Shown: positions 27,101 to 35,841, counted from the first letter of the stretch. The stretch is DNA of 64,000 bases from G963665925 sp963676345 (GCA_963676345.2 CAXXTS010000006.1:558001-622000), one strand, 5' to 3'. The notes: a model not told the origin generated them from the sequence alone. Translations and numbers: made by a program.

Positions 27101-27908
27101 AATTGCAAAGCCTAAGGTTTTCGTTCCGGTATTCCCGGGTACTAACTGTGAGTATGATACAATTAGTGCTTTTGAGCAGGCTGGTGCTGAGGTTGAAAGT
27201 ATTGTTCTGAGAAACCTGACACCAGAGTCTATTGCTGAGTCAATGGATGCCTTTGAAAAAGCCATTTTGAGCAGTCAAATTATTGCACTTCCAGGTGGAT
27301 TTAGTGCAGGGGATGAACCTGCTGGTTCAGGTAAGTTCATTGCATCCGTATTCAGAAATCCAAAGCTGGCAGAAGCAATCATGAAACATCTGAATGAAGA
27401 TGACGGACTGATGCTCGGTATTTGTAATGGATTCCAAGCGCTTGTTAAGCTGGGTCTCTTGCCATATGGTGAAATCAGAACTCTTAAAGAAGACAGTCCG
27501 ACACTGACATTCAATACAATCGGTCGTCATGTCAGCAGAATGGCGGATGTACGTGTAGCATCTAACTTGTCACCGTGGTTAAGCCTGACAGAAGTAGATT
27601 CTGTCTACTCTACTGCATTCAGTCATGGTGAAGGTCGTTTCGTATGCGATGATGACACATTTAAACGCTTGCTGGATAAAGGTCAGATTGCAACACAGTA
27701 TGTTGACCCAGAAGGACAGCCATCTATGGATGGACGTTATAACATCAACGGTTCTGTTCATGCCATAGAAGGCATTACAAGTGCTGATGGACGTGTTCTT
27801 GGAAAGATGGGCCATATTGAGCGTATTGGTAATGGATTATACCGCAATATTCCGGGTGTGAAAGACATGATGCTCTTTGAAGCCGGTGTACGATACTTCA
27901 AAGGATAA
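24156..27908 (+). CDS. purL: Phosphoribosylformylglycinamidine synthase, single-chain
   Basis: The 1250-residue enzyme makes FGAM from FGAR, glutamine and ATP. It is the long single-chain type: an N-terminal PurS-like part, two AIRS-like halves (FKNETHNHPTEIEPYGGAST; IPAIGGKDSMSGTF), and a C-terminal class I glutaminase (VFPGTNCEYDT, catalytic Cys in MLGICNGFQAL, late SHGEGRF). No separate purS or purQ is therefore needed. I chose ATG 24156 after GGAGG; the earlier in-frame codons are untypical of the family. It is the first gene of the purine cluster. Confidence 0.96.
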   Translation: MSDVIRVCVEKKPGFDVEANGTMKDLKESLHIGSIEGLRIIHIYDIEGMSEHEMGPVKNEVLSEPNVDNVYDEMPEIKAEEKAFRVRLLTGQFDQRADSAEQCIELLTMKERPLVQASTLYIIKGDVSETEFESIKKYLINPVESCEVSLGVPKKLAEQAPLPQAVKVLEAFNDLSLDALAELRQEQGFAMTLLDLEHCQKYFKNELKRVPTITELKVIDTYWSDHCRHTTFMTELHDVKIEDNVLTKPAQNIFEKYKEMRASLGRLEKPMCLMDLATIEMKQQLADGRLSDMEVTEEINACSIEANVDVDGEPVPYLIMFKNETHNHPTEIEPYGGASTCLGGAIRDPLSGRSYVYHSMRLTGAADPRVPIEQTLAGKLPQKKITHEAALGFSGYGNQIGLATGHVAEVYDPNFVAKRMEVGAVVGAAPKSNVVRLSPECGDIVVMVGGRTGRDGIGGATGSSKVQTEESIHTAGAEVQKGNPPEERKIQRLFRNPEASRLIKKSNDFGAGGVSVAIGELADSLDVNLDAVPVKYSGLDGTELAISESQERMAVVLSPEDVDAFISLAEKENLEAVVAAKVTDTGRLRMFWKGDAIFDIERAFLDTNGVRGEMTIAVEKPDESASYFTENAVFEGDTFASKLKTALSDLNVASQKGLVEHFDSTIGKGTVLMPFGGKYQQTPSQGMAAKVPVFGKETTTGTVMTYGYDPKIGKWSPFHGGYYSVLQSVAKAVALGAGYDGLRLSMQEYFERLGEDPKKWGKPFSALLGALQAQEDFGIPAIGGKDSMSGTFNEINVPPTAIAFALKVVDIRKVVSQELKSADSKLVAFMPTRNESEIYDIEELKAGYDTILKAMENETVRSAMAVEYGGIASALVKMAFGNRVGVSISDQIDEAVLFRPELGGIVLEVTKDAEFAGSSFIEIGETHFEKNVMYKGQALSLEALYKVWSTPLEKIFPEHMDESGDAVKASYDKGCFSVAKNRIAKPKVFVPVFPGTNCEYDTISAFEQAGAEVESIVLRNLTPESIAESMDAFEKAILSSQIIALPGGFSAGDEPAGSGKFIASVFRNPKLAEAIMKHLNEDDGLMLGICNGFQALVKLGLLPYGEIRTLKEDSPTLTFNTIGRHVSRMADVRVASNLSPWLSLTEVDSVYSTAFSHGEGRFVCDDDTFKRLLDKGQIATQYVDPEGQPSMDGRYNINGSVHAIEGITSADGRVLGKMGHIERIGNGLYRNIPGVKDMMLFEAGVRYFKG

Positions 27909-27997
27909 CCGAAGTATCTACGGTGCAAAACGCATAAAAGTTCGATTTATAATACGGACTATAAAATAAAATATTTGTTAATAATTCGCTTTTTATG

Positions 27998-28027
27998 TTG
28001 ACATGTCTATAGCCCCTTTGCTAATAT
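27998..28027 (+). promoter_or_regulatory. Strong promoter between purL and purE
   Basis: A perfect TTGACA is followed after 18 bp by TAATAT. It drives the tiny unit at 28085-28176 and possibly purE and the genes beyond. No purine riboswitch is seen in the leader. Confidence 0.75.
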
Positions 28028-28084
28028 GATGTTGTACTCAAGATGGAATTTATGTGACAGGGAACAGACTTGGAGGTCGGTGTC

Positions 28085-28159
28085 ATGAAAATCTCACAGA
28101 TGATCGTGCAACAGAATCCAAAAACAATAGACAATAACACACGCTCTCTTTGCGTCTAG
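28085..28159 (+). CDS. 24-codon small ORF with its own promoter and terminator
   Basis: ATG follows GGAGG with an 8-nt gap. The peptide begins MKISQMIVQQNPKTID and ends NNTRSLCV. The stop codon lies in the loop of a terminator hairpin. With the strong promoter upstream, it forms a complete micro-transcription unit between purL and purE. It might be a leader peptide attenuating purE, a small protein, or the coding relic of an sRNA. No homolog is recognised. Confidence 0.5.
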   Translation: MKISQMIVQQNPKTIDNNTRSLCV

Positions 28160-28176
28160 CGAAGAGGGCTTTTCTT
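28143..28176 (+). terminator. Intrinsic terminator of the small ORF unit
   Basis: GCTCTCTTTGC pairs with GCGAAGAGGGC over 11 bp (two wobbles), followed by TTTTCTTT. Copy B of the repeat family starts in this T-run. Confidence 0.85.
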
Positions 28177-28178
28177 TA

Positions 28179-28460
28179 CGGAAAAGACAAAGAAATGCAC
28201 AATTCTGTACGAACCAGATAAATTGTGCTCGCACAGAATTTATCTGGTTCGTACAGAATTGTATATGGCGCGACTAGCGACATGGGCAACCGGAGGTTGC
28301 ACTGTACGTATATGGCGCGACTAGCTATCGTGGGCAACCGGAGGTTGCACTGTACGTATATGGCGCGACTAGCTATCGTGGGCAACCGGAGGTTGCACTG
28401 TACGTGTATGGCGCGACTAGCTATCGTGAGCAACTGATAAATTGCTTGGTACATTTCTTT
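28179..28460 (+). repeat. Repeat family copy B: variable hairpin plus 47/48-bp tandem units
   Basis: The left block has AAAGAAATGCAC at 28189-28200. A perfect 26-bp stem follows (28199-28224 with 28237-28262) around a loop containing GTGCTCGCAC. Right-block units begin at 28261, 28308, 28356 and 28404 (periods 47, 48, 48), each with hairpin GCAACC-GGA-GGTTGC; the last unit is degenerate. The end, GTACATTTCTTT (28449-28460), matches the reverse complement of AAAGAAATGCAC at 11 of 12 positions, so the element has terminal inverted repeats. Frames running through the units are repeat artefacts, not genes. Confidence 0.9.
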
Positions 28461-28480
28461 TTAAAAGCATACTGAAGAAC

Positions 28481-28518
28481 GAACACCTGAATTGTGCTCG
28501 CACAAAGTTCAAGTGTTC
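28481..28518 (+). repeat. Hairpin sharing the copy B apical loop
   Basis: GAACAC-TGAA pairs with TTCA-GTGTTC with one mismatch. Its apex contains the same 15 nt as the loop of the copy B hairpin (28490-28504 equals 28221-28235, including GTGCTCGCAC), although the stems are unrelated. It lies 21 bp beyond the end of copy B. The rest of the gap before purE shows no gene. Confidence 0.7.
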
Positions 28519-28642
28519 AGTAAAACGAAACAGTTATTCAAGTACCAAGAAATATAAATAATAGGATGAATGGGACAGGTATGAAGTATCCGCAGGGGAA
28601 TGCTTCAAACTCAGCAGGTTGAAAGTTTTTTGGAGGGTAATT

Positions 28643-29128
28643 ATGAAGGTTGGCATTCTAATGGGAAGCGACTCAGATCTAGCAGTTGTAGAAAAAGGTC
28701 TAAGCGTTTTTAAAGAATTTGGTGTTGAATACGAGGTGCGCGTCATGTCTGCACACAGAACACCGGATCTTGCAGTAGCTTATGCTGAAAGTGCAGAAGA
28801 AAGAGGCATTGAGGTTCTTATTGGTGCAGCGGGAAAAGCGGCGCATCTACCTGGTGTAATTGCAGCACTTACAACACTGCCGGTAATTGGTCTACCTATT
28901 AAATCATCCACAATGGATGGTCTAGACTCACTCTTATCAATTGTTCAGATGCCATCAGGCATTCCAGTTGCAACCGTGGCAATCAACGGTGCACAAAATG
29001 CAGCACTGCTTGCGGTTCATATCCTAAGCGTCAAGTATCCAGAGCTAAGAGAAAAGCTAAAAGCCTACAGAAAAGAAATGAAAGAAGCTGTAATCGAGAA
29101 AGACAAAAAGATTCAGTCACAAATCTAA
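28643..29128 (+). CDS. purE: N5-carboxyaminoimidazole ribonucleotide mutase
   Basis: The 161-residue enzyme interconverts N5-CAIR and CAIR in purine synthesis. The GSDSD phosphate-binding motif, SAHRTP, GAAGKAAHLPGV and SLLSIVQMPSGIPVATVAI are typical of class I PurE. No purK accompanies it in this cluster. The ATG at 28643 follows TGGAGGG; the in-frame ATG 24 nt earlier would contain that SD. It is the first of seven closely spaced purine genes. Confidence 0.95.
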   Translation: MKVGILMGSDSDLAVVEKGLSVFKEFGVEYEVRVMSAHRTPDLAVAYAESAEERGIEVLIGAAGKAAHLPGVIAALTTLPVIGLPIKSSTMDGLDSLLSIVQMPSGIPVATVAINGAQNAALLAVHILSVKYPELREKLKAYRKEMKEAVIEKDKKIQSQI

Positions 29129-29214
29129 TAGAAATAGAATAGGGAAAAGCCTGAAAAGGACAAGTCTTTTGTTCTGGGCCTAGGTGTATGTGAGAAGTGA
29201 AATGGAGGATTATG

Positions 29215-29922
29215 ATGACTAAGCTAGAGATGCTATATGAAGGAAAAGCAAAGAAAGTATACAAAACGGACAATGCTTCAGAGTATATTGTTGAATATAA
29301 AGACGACGCGACTGCCTTTAACGGTGTGAAGAAAGGTCAAATTTCTGAGAAAGGCATTGTAAACAATCAAATGTCTGCCATCCTATTTGAAGCACTGGAG
29401 AAAAATGGTGTACCTACACATTTCGTAAAACTGCTCAGCGACCGTGAAATGCTGGTTAAAGCAGTAAAAATCCTGCCACTTGAGGTAATCATCCGTAATG
29501 TGGCAGCGGGATCATTCTCAAAGCGTCTTGGCGTTGAAGAAGGTTCACCGCTTGCAAAAACAGTTCTTGAATTCTGTTTAAAGGATGATGACCTTGGTGA
29601 TCCGCTCATCAATGATGATCATGCACTGGCACTTGAGCTTGCGACAGAAGCTCAAATTGATACAATTAAGAAGTACGCACACCAAGTAAACGACATGATG
29701 AAAGAGTTCTTCGATGGCAGAGGCATTAAGCTCATCGACTTTAAACTTGAGTTTGGTCTCTTTGAGGGTGAAGTCATTCTTGCAGATGAAATTTCACCTG
29801 ACACATGCCGCTTCTGGGATAAAGAAACGAACAAAAAGCTTGATAAGGACAGATTCCGTAGAGATCTTGGAGATGTTGAGTCAACTTACTGGGAAGTTCT
29901 AAACCGCGTTAAAGAAAACTAA
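29215..29922 (+). CDS. purC: SAICAR synthetase
   Basis: The 235-residue enzyme condenses CAIR with aspartate using ATP. It starts MTKLEMLYEGKAKKVY, the usual N-terminus. EVIIRNVAAGSFSKRLG and LVxFKLEFG-type segments (LIDFKLEFG), then DEISPDTCRFWD, are diagnostic. ATG 29215 is preferred, 6 nt after GGAGG; an ATG one codon earlier is too close. purF follows after 14 bp. Confidence 0.96.
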   Translation: MTKLEMLYEGKAKKVYKTDNASEYIVEYKDDATAFNGVKKGQISEKGIVNNQMSAILFEALEKNGVPTHFVKLLSDREMLVKAVKILPLEVIIRNVAAGSFSKRLGVEEGSPLAKTVLEFCLKDDDLGDPLINDDHALALELATEAQIDTIKKYAHQVNDMMKEFFDGRGIKLIDFKLEFGLFEGEVILADEISPDTCRFWDKETNKKLDKDRFRRDLGDVESTYWEVLNRVKEN

Positions 29923-29936
29923 TTGGAGGAAGTGCG

Positions 29937-31352
29937 ATGCTTAGTCATGAAATGTTAGATGATCACCTACATGAAGAATGTGGTGTGATTGGAATATACG
30001 CTCCAGAACAGAAATCAGTAGCTCAAATGCTTTGTTATGGTCTGGTAGCACTCCAGCACAGAGGTCAAGAAAGTGCTGGTATTGCAGTTCAAAACGGCGG
30101 GGGAATGAAATACTATAAGGAAATGGGTCTCGTTCAGGAAATCTTTACGGACAAGATTGTAGAAAAGCTGCATGGTGGCATCGGTATTGGCCATGTACGT
30201 TATTCTACAACGGGTGAGAGCTATGTTAGTAATGCACAGCCACTGGTTGTTCAGTACAAAGGTGGCAGCATCGCACTTGCTCATAACGGAAACCTGGTTA
30301 ATGCCATGGAAATTCGTGATGAACTGGAAGACCAAGGTACGATTTTCCAAACATCAATTGACAGTGAGGTTATTGCCAACCTGATTGCTCGAAACTATAA
30401 AATGGGTTACAAAGAAGCTGTAATTCAGGCACTTAGACTGGTACAGGGCTCATTTGCACTTGTTATCGTATGTGATGGAAAACTGATCGGTGTAAGAGAT
30501 CCTTACGGACTGCGTCCCCTGATTATGGGCAAGACAGATGAAGGTTTTGTTCTGGCTTCTGAAAGCTGTGCACTCGATGTTGTGGGTGCTGAGATTGTAA
30601 GAGATATTGAACCAGGTGAAATGGTTATTATAGATGAAAATGGTGTGGAGTCTATTATGTACAGCGAAGCGTGTACTAAAGCGCTCTGTTCATTTGAATA
30701 TGTGTACTTTGCTAGACCAGACAGCGACATTGAAGGTTGCAATGTATACACAGCACGTCATAACGCTGGACAAATTCTAGCAGAAAACCATCCTGCTGAA
30801 GCAGATTTGGTTGTCGCTGTTCCAGATTCAGGTACAGCCGCTGCCATTGGTTTTGCTGAAAAATCAGGCATTCCATTTGGCATTGGCATGATTAAGAACA
30901 AATACCTTGGACGTACCTTTATTCAGCCTGATCAAAAGGCGCGTGAGCTTGCAGTACGCCTGAAGCTTAACGTACTTAAGGATAATGTCAGAGGAAAAAG
31001 ACTGGTTCTAGTGGATGATTCAATCGTTCGTGGAACAACTATGAGCCGTATTGTGGCTATGCTCAAAGACGCAGGTGCTACTGAAGTACATGTTCGCATC
31101 AGTTCACCGCCGGTTAAGCATTCGTGTTACTTTGGTATTGATACACCAAGTCGTAAGCAACTGGCAGGTGCTGATAAGACGGTAGAAGAAATTTGTGAAA
31201 TGATCGGTGCAGACAGCCTTGGATACATTGATATTCCAGGTCTAATTGAGTCAATTGGCAAGCCTGGCGAACTGTGTTCAGCATGCTTTAGCGGTAGATA
31301 CCCAATGGCCGTTCCAAAGATTGATTCAAAGTTTGTCTTTGAAAAACGCTAG
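29937..31352 (+). CDS. purF: Amidophosphoribosyltransferase
   Basis: The 471-residue enzyme makes phosphoribosylamine from PRPP and glutamine, the first committed step. A 14-residue propeptide (ending HEE) precedes the catalytic Cys in CGVIGIYA. LQHRGQESAGI is the glutaminase motif, and VDDSIVRGTT binds PRPP. HSCYFG and LCSACF with an upstream Cys fit the Bacillus-type 4Fe-4S cluster, which makes the enzyme oxygen-sensitive. It sits between purC and purM with a 14-bp and an 8-bp gap. Confidence 0.97.
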   Translation: MLSHEMLDDHLHEECGVIGIYAPEQKSVAQMLCYGLVALQHRGQESAGIAVQNGGGMKYYKEMGLVQEIFTDKIVEKLHGGIGIGHVRYSTTGESYVSNAQPLVVQYKGGSIALAHNGNLVNAMEIRDELEDQGTIFQTSIDSEVIANLIARNYKMGYKEAVIQALRLVQGSFALVIVCDGKLIGVRDPYGLRPLIMGKTDEGFVLASESCALDVVGAEIVRDIEPGEMVIIDENGVESIMYSEACTKALCSFEYVYFARPDSDIEGCNVYTARHNAGQILAENHPAEADLVVAVPDSGTAAAIGFAEKSGIPFGIGMIKNKYLGRTFIQPDQKARELAVRLKLNVLKDNVRGKRLVLVDDSIVRGTTMSRIVAMLKDAGATEVHVRISSPPVKHSCYFGIDTPSRKQLAGADKTVEEICEMIGADSLGYIDIPGLIESIGKPGELCSACFSGRYPMAVPKIDSKFVFEKR

Positions 31353-31360
31353 GAGAGAGA

Positions 31361-32395
31361 ATGATGGATAAGCGTCAAGCATATGCCGAAGCAGGCGTAA
31401 ATGTAGAAGAAGGCTATAAAGCTGTTCAACTTATGAAAGAACATGTACGCAGCACATTCAGCGATAGAGTTATCGGAGATTTAGGAAGCTTCGGTGGACT
31501 CTTCAGACTGGGAACGTATAAGGACCCTGTACTGGTGTCTGGAACCGATGGTGTGGGTACCAAGCTGAAAATTGCATTTTTAACAGATAAGCATGACACA
31601 GTCGGCATTGATCTAGTAGCCATGTGTGCAAATGATATTCTCTGTCAAGGTGCAGAACCGCTGTTCTTTCTGGATTATATTGCAACAGGGCATCTTGAAG
31701 CGGAAAAGGCAGCGCACCTTGTAAGCGGTGTCGCAGAAGGATGCAGACAATCCGGCATGGCACTTCTTGGTGGTGAAACTGCTGAAATGCCAGGGTTTTA
31801 TTCTGATGGAGAATATGACATGGCCGGTTTTGCAGTAGGCGTTGTTGAACGTGAAAATATCATAGACGGCAGTAAAATTGCCAGTGGTGATGTACTCATC
31901 GGGCTCCCTTCAAGCGGGGTTCATTCAAACGGGTACTCACTGGTTCGAAAAATCTTTTTTGATAAAGCAGGCATGACTGTTGAAGATAAAATAGGAAATC
32001 AGGGAAAAACGCTTGGAGATTATTTAATTGAACCAACTAAGCTTTATGTTAAGCCAGTAAATGCACTGCTTAAGGAAGTGGATGTTCATGGTATGAGTCA
32101 CATTACGGGTGGTGGCTTCCATGAGAATATTCCGAGAATGCTTCCAGACGGGTTGCAGGCAGAGGTTCAAGAAAAGAATTGGGAGAAACCAGAAGTATTT
32201 GAACTTATTCAGAAATACGGGAAACTTGAAACACTGGAGATGTTCCACACATTTAATATGGGCATAGGCTTCGTAATCGCCGTAAATGCAGATGACGCAA
32301 AAAGAGCGCTGACCGTTCTAGAAGAGGCAGGGGAAGCTCCTGTTGTTATCGGCAGTGTAGAAAAAGGCGATAAGGGGGTCGTGCTGTGTCCTTAA
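31361..32395 (+). CDS. purM: AIR synthetase
   Basis: The 344-residue enzyme closes FGAM to AIR with ATP. The N-terminus reads YAEAGVNVEEGYKAV. VSGTDGVGTKLKIAF, CANDILCQGAEPLFFLDY and GGETAEMPGFY are family signatures. It overlaps purN by 10 bp, pointing to translational coupling. ATG 31361 or 31364 could serve as the start, since both fit the AGGAGAG SD. Confidence 0.96.
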   Translation: MMDKRQAYAEAGVNVEEGYKAVQLMKEHVRSTFSDRVIGDLGSFGGLFRLGTYKDPVLVSGTDGVGTKLKIAFLTDKHDTVGIDLVAMCANDILCQGAEPLFFLDYIATGHLEAEKAAHLVSGVAEGCRQSGMALLGGETAEMPGFYSDGEYDMAGFAVGVVERENIIDGSKIASGDVLIGLPSSGVHSNGYSLVRKIFFDKAGMTVEDKIGNQGKTLGDYLIEPTKLYVKPVNALLKEVDVHGMSHITGGGFHENIPRMLPDGLQAEVQEKNWEKPEVFELIQKYGKLETLEMFHTFNMGIGFVIAVNADDAKRALTVLEEAGEAPVVIGSVEKGDKGVVLCP

Positions 32396-32976
32396 GATTT
32401 GCAGTTTTAATCTCAGGGGGCGGTACAAATTTGCAGGCACTCATTGACGCGGTTGAAAACGGCGTCATTCCTGCTGAAATGGCCCTTGTAATATCAGATA
32501 GAGAAGATGCATACGGCCTTGAAAGGGCAAAGAAACATAATATTCCTTCTAAAGTATATGCGCGCAAAGATTACGAAAGTGCCGCTCAGCGCGATGCAAT
32601 GATTGTTGAAGCACTGGACGAGCATCATGTTGACTTTGTTATGCTCGCAGGCTATTTGAGCATTTTGACAGAAGGTATTGTGAAAAAATATGAGAAACGT
32701 ATAATTAATATACATCCAGCCCTCATTCCAAAATACTGTGGAAAAGGGTTCTATGGAGACGTAATCCACAAGGCTGTGCTTGAAAATAAAGAGAAAGAGA
32801 CTGGCGTAACACTGCATTTTGTAGATACAGGCGTTGATTCAGGGCCTATTATCGTTCAACACAAGATTCCAGTGTCTGAGGGGGAAACGCTATCATCTTT
32901 AAAAGAGAAAATACATGCGTCTGAGCACAGACTCATTGTAGAAACAGCTAAACGTTATTGTGAAGGGAATCTGTAA
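32386..32976 (+). CDS. purN: Phosphoribosylglycinamide formyltransferase
   Basis: The 196-residue enzyme transfers the formyl group from 10-formyl-THF to GAR. VLISGGGTNLQALID binds phosphate, and INIHPALIP carries the catalytic His. HFVDTGVDSGPII carries the catalytic Asp. It starts with GTG at 32386 inside the end of purM. The usual HPSLLP phrase is HPALIP here, a mild variation. Confidence 0.95.
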   Translation: MSLRFAVLISGGGTNLQALIDAVENGVIPAEMALVISDREDAYGLERAKKHNIPSKVYARKDYESAAQRDAMIVEALDEHHVDFVMLAGYLSILTEGIVKKYEKRIINIHPALIPKYCGKGFYGDVIHKAVLENKEKETGVTLHFVDTGVDSGPIIVQHKIPVSEGETLSSLKEKIHASEHRLIVETAKRYCEGNL

Positions 32977-33008
32977 ACGCACAGATTGTATAAGCGGAGG
33001 TCAAGGAT

Positions 33009-34541
33009 ATGATACAGCGTGCACTCATTAGTGTGTCGGATAAAACGGGAATTGTAGAATTTGCAACTGCGCTCACAGAAATGAATGTAGAAATCATTTC
33101 AACGGGCGGTACGGAAAAGATGCTTAAAGAAGCTGGACTTGAGGTAAAAAATATCAGTGAAGTCACAGGATTTCCAGAATGTCTGGATGGGCGTGTAAAA
33201 ACACTGCATCCTAAAGTGCACGGTGGCATACTGGCTATCAGGAGCAATCCGGATCATCAAAAGCAAGTTGAGGAACTTGAAATAGAAACGATTGATATGG
33301 TCGTTGTAAATTTATACCCATTTAAGGAAACGCTGTTGAAGTCTGGTTCAACACATGAGGACATTGTTGAGAATATCGATATCGGTGGTCCAACGATGAT
33401 TAGATCTGCTGCGAAAAACTACCGAGATGTTGCAGTCGTAACAGATCCGGCTGATTATGACCGTATTATAGAAGCGATGAAAGCGGATGACGTATCAGAG
33501 GCGCTTAAAATGGAACTGGCTTGGAAAGTATTTGAGCATACAGCACATTACGATGCGCTGATTGCAGGCTATTTCCGTGAGCAGACAAAGCAAGAGCCTG
33601 CTAAAACACTGACAATGACATGGGAGAAGGTGCAAGACCTAAGATATGGAGAAAACCCACATCAATCTGCATCCTTCTATAAGGAAATTAAAGGTGTAGA
33701 AGGAACACTTGCTGAAGCAAAACAGCTTCACGGCAAGGCCCTGTCATTTAACAATATCAATGATGCAAATGGTGCGGTTGAAGCCTTAAAAGAGTACGAA
33801 CAACCAACAGTGGTTGCAGTTAAACACACTAACCCATGTGGTATTGGAACGGGTTCAGATGTTCTAGAAGCCTATGAACGTGCTTATGAATGTGATCCAA
33901 CATCTATTTTCGGTGGCATTGTTGCTGCCAATAGAGTGATAGATGCGGATACGGCAGCTAAAATAAATGAGATTTTCATAGAAATCGTTATTGCACCAGG
34001 CTATGACGAGAAGGCGCTTGAAATACTAACGAGCAAAAAGAATATTCGAGTGCTTGAGCTAAGTTCAATTACACAGCGTCCTGAAAATGCAGTTGATCTT
34101 AAAAAAGTAGGCGGTGGTCTGCTTGTACAGGACGTGAATACAGAACTGATGAAGGGCGACTTTGAAGTTGTGACTGAACGTATTCCGACAAAAACAGAGT
34201 TGGAAGACCTACTCTTCGCATGGAAAGCTGTGAAGCACATCAAGTCTAATGGCATTGTACTGGCTAGAGAAAACCAAACGGTTAGTTTAAGCCCTGGTCA
34301 GGTGAGTCGAATTTGGGCTGTTGAACACGCAATTTCACAGGCCAACTTAGAAGTTAAAGGCAGTGTGCTTGCATCCGATGCATTCTTCCCATTCGATGAC
34401 TGTGTTGAAATGGCAGCAAAAGCAGGCGTTACAGCAATTGTTCAACCTGGTGGCTCCGTTCGAGATCAAGAATCAATTGATATGGCGAATAAATACGGTA
34501 TTACAATGGTCTTTACAGGCATGAGACATTTCAAGCACTAG
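33009..34541 (+). CDS. purH: AICAR transformylase/IMP cyclohydrolase
   Basis: The bifunctional 510-residue enzyme does the last two steps to IMP. The N-terminal MGS-like cyclohydrolase part has RALISVSDKTGIVEFA and the segment SEVTGFPECLDGRVKTLHPK. The C-terminal AICAR transformylase part has RYGENPHQSA, VAVKHTNPCGIG and QPGGSVRD. ATG 33009 follows CGGAGG. It lies 32 bp after purN. Confidence 0.96.
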   Translation: MIQRALISVSDKTGIVEFATALTEMNVEIISTGGTEKMLKEAGLEVKNISEVTGFPECLDGRVKTLHPKVHGGILAIRSNPDHQKQVEELEIETIDMVVVNLYPFKETLLKSGSTHEDIVENIDIGGPTMIRSAAKNYRDVAVVTDPADYDRIIEAMKADDVSEALKMELAWKVFEHTAHYDALIAGYFREQTKQEPAKTLTMTWEKVQDLRYGENPHQSASFYKEIKGVEGTLAEAKQLHGKALSFNNINDANGAVEALKEYEQPTVVAVKHTNPCGIGTGSDVLEAYERAYECDPTSIFGGIVAANRVIDADTAAKINEIFIEIVIAPGYDEKALEILTSKKNIRVLELSSITQRPENAVDLKKVGGGLLVQDVNTELMKGDFEVVTERIPTKTELEDLLFAWKAVKHIKSNGIVLARENQTVSLSPGQVSRIWAVEHAISQANLEVKGSVLASDAFFPFDDCVEMAAKAGVTAIVQPGGSVRDQESIDMANKYGITMVFTGMRHFKH

Positions 34542-34574
34542 GCTTGAAATGTGGGTCGAATGAGGAGGCGTATC

Positions 34575-35834
34575 ATGAAAGTACTCATAATTGGCGGTGG
34601 CGGACGTGAACATGCACTGGCATGGAAGTTTGCTCAAAGTGAAAAAGTAGACCACGTTTATGTTGCTCCTGGAAACGGTGGCACTGCAACGATGGATAAA
34701 GGCAGCAATGTAGCAATCAAGGCAGATGATATTGAAGCACTCAAGGCATTTGCTCTAAGTGAAAATGTAGATTTAACAGTTGTCGGTCCAGAAGTTCCAC
34801 TGGTTGCTGGCATTGTAGATACATTTAATGCAGCAGGACTCAAGACATTTGGACCTAAAGCCAATGCTGCCCGTCTTGAAGGCAGCAAGGTATTTTCAAA
34901 GGAATTCATGAAGAAGTATGATATTCCTACAGCTGATTTTAAAGTTTTTACAGATTTTGAAGAAGCAAAGAAAAATGTAGGTGTTTTCGGATATCCGATG
35001 GTTATTAAGGCAGATGGTCTTGCAGCGGGCAAAGGCGTTGTTATTGCGAAAAACGAAGCCGAAGCCCTAGAAGCATTTGATGACATGATGGTCAAGAAAG
35101 TATTCGGTGAAGCCGGTGAAACAGTTCTTGTAGAAGAGTTTCTCGGTGGTCTTGAAGCATCTATGCTTTGTCTTGTAGATGGCAAAACAATCAAACCACT
35201 TGAAAGCGTTCAAGACTACAAACGCATATTTGATAATAACGAAGGTCCAAATACAGGTGGTATGGGTACATACTCTCCAAACCTGATTTATACAGAAGAA
35301 ATTGAAAAGAAGGTTCAGGAAGTTGTTATCGACCCAATCCTAAAAGGCTTTGAAGCTGAAAAAATGGACTACCGCGGTGTACTCTTCATTGGACTTATGA
35401 TTGATGGTAGAGAAATCAGAGTGCTTGAATTTAATGTTCGATTTGGGGACCCAGAGACACAAGTTGTCATGCCTAAAATGGAAAATGACATTGTAGATGT
35501 GGTTGAAGCGATTCATAGTCAAGACCTTGCAAATGTAAAGCTTGAATGGAAAGAGGACACCTTTGTCTGTGTCATTATGGCAAGTGAAGGCTATCCAGGA
35601 AGTTATCCAAAAGGACGCGAAATCACAGGCGTAAATGACTGTGACCTGGTCTTCCACAGTGGTACAAAACTGGAAGACGGCAGTCTGAAAACAAGCGGCG
35701 GCAGAGTCCTTGGCGTTATAGGCAGTGGCAAAACCATTAAAGAAGCACGTGAAAATGTGTATGGTCAAGTTGAAAAAGTCAAGTTCGACGGACATCAGTA
35801 TCGTAAAGATATTGGCCTACTCATTAGAAATTAA
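34575..35834 (+). CDS. purD: Phosphoribosylamine-glycine ligase
   Basis: The 419-residue ATP-grasp enzyme makes GAR. It begins MKVLIIGGGGREHALAW. VIKADGLAAGKGV is the ATP-grasp loop, NTGGMGTYSP and LEFNVRFGDPETQV are signatures. ATG 34575 lies 7 nt after GAGGAGG. It closes the purine cluster, which ends at a strong terminator. purB, purA and purK are not in the window. Confidence 0.96.
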   Translation: MKVLIIGGGGREHALAWKFAQSEKVDHVYVAPGNGGTATMDKGSNVAIKADDIEALKAFALSENVDLTVVGPEVPLVAGIVDTFNAAGLKTFGPKANAARLEGSKVFSKEFMKKYDIPTADFKVFTDFEEAKKNVGVFGYPMVIKADGLAAGKGVVIAKNEAEALEAFDDMMVKKVFGEAGETVLVEEFLGGLEASMLCLVDGKTIKPLESVQDYKRIFDNNEGPNTGGMGTYSPNLIYTEEIEKKVQEVVIDPILKGFEAEKMDYRGVLFIGLMIDGREIRVLEFNVRFGDPETQVVMPKMENDIVDVVEAIHSQDLANVKLEWKEDTFVCVIMASEGYPGSYPKGREITGVNDCDLVFHSGTKLEDGSLKTSGGRVLGVIGSGKTIKEARENVYGQVEKVKFDGHQYRKDIGLLIRN

Positions 35835-35841
35835 ATGAAGC

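Noticed and set aside
28176..28454. Small repetitive proteins on either strand through the copy B units
   Set aside because: The 48-bp period is a multiple of three, so frames stay open by chance of repetition; no SD, and the peptides only mirror the DNA repeat.
27909..28642. Purine riboswitch before purE
   Set aside because: None of the conserved loop or junction sequences of the purine aptamer are present.
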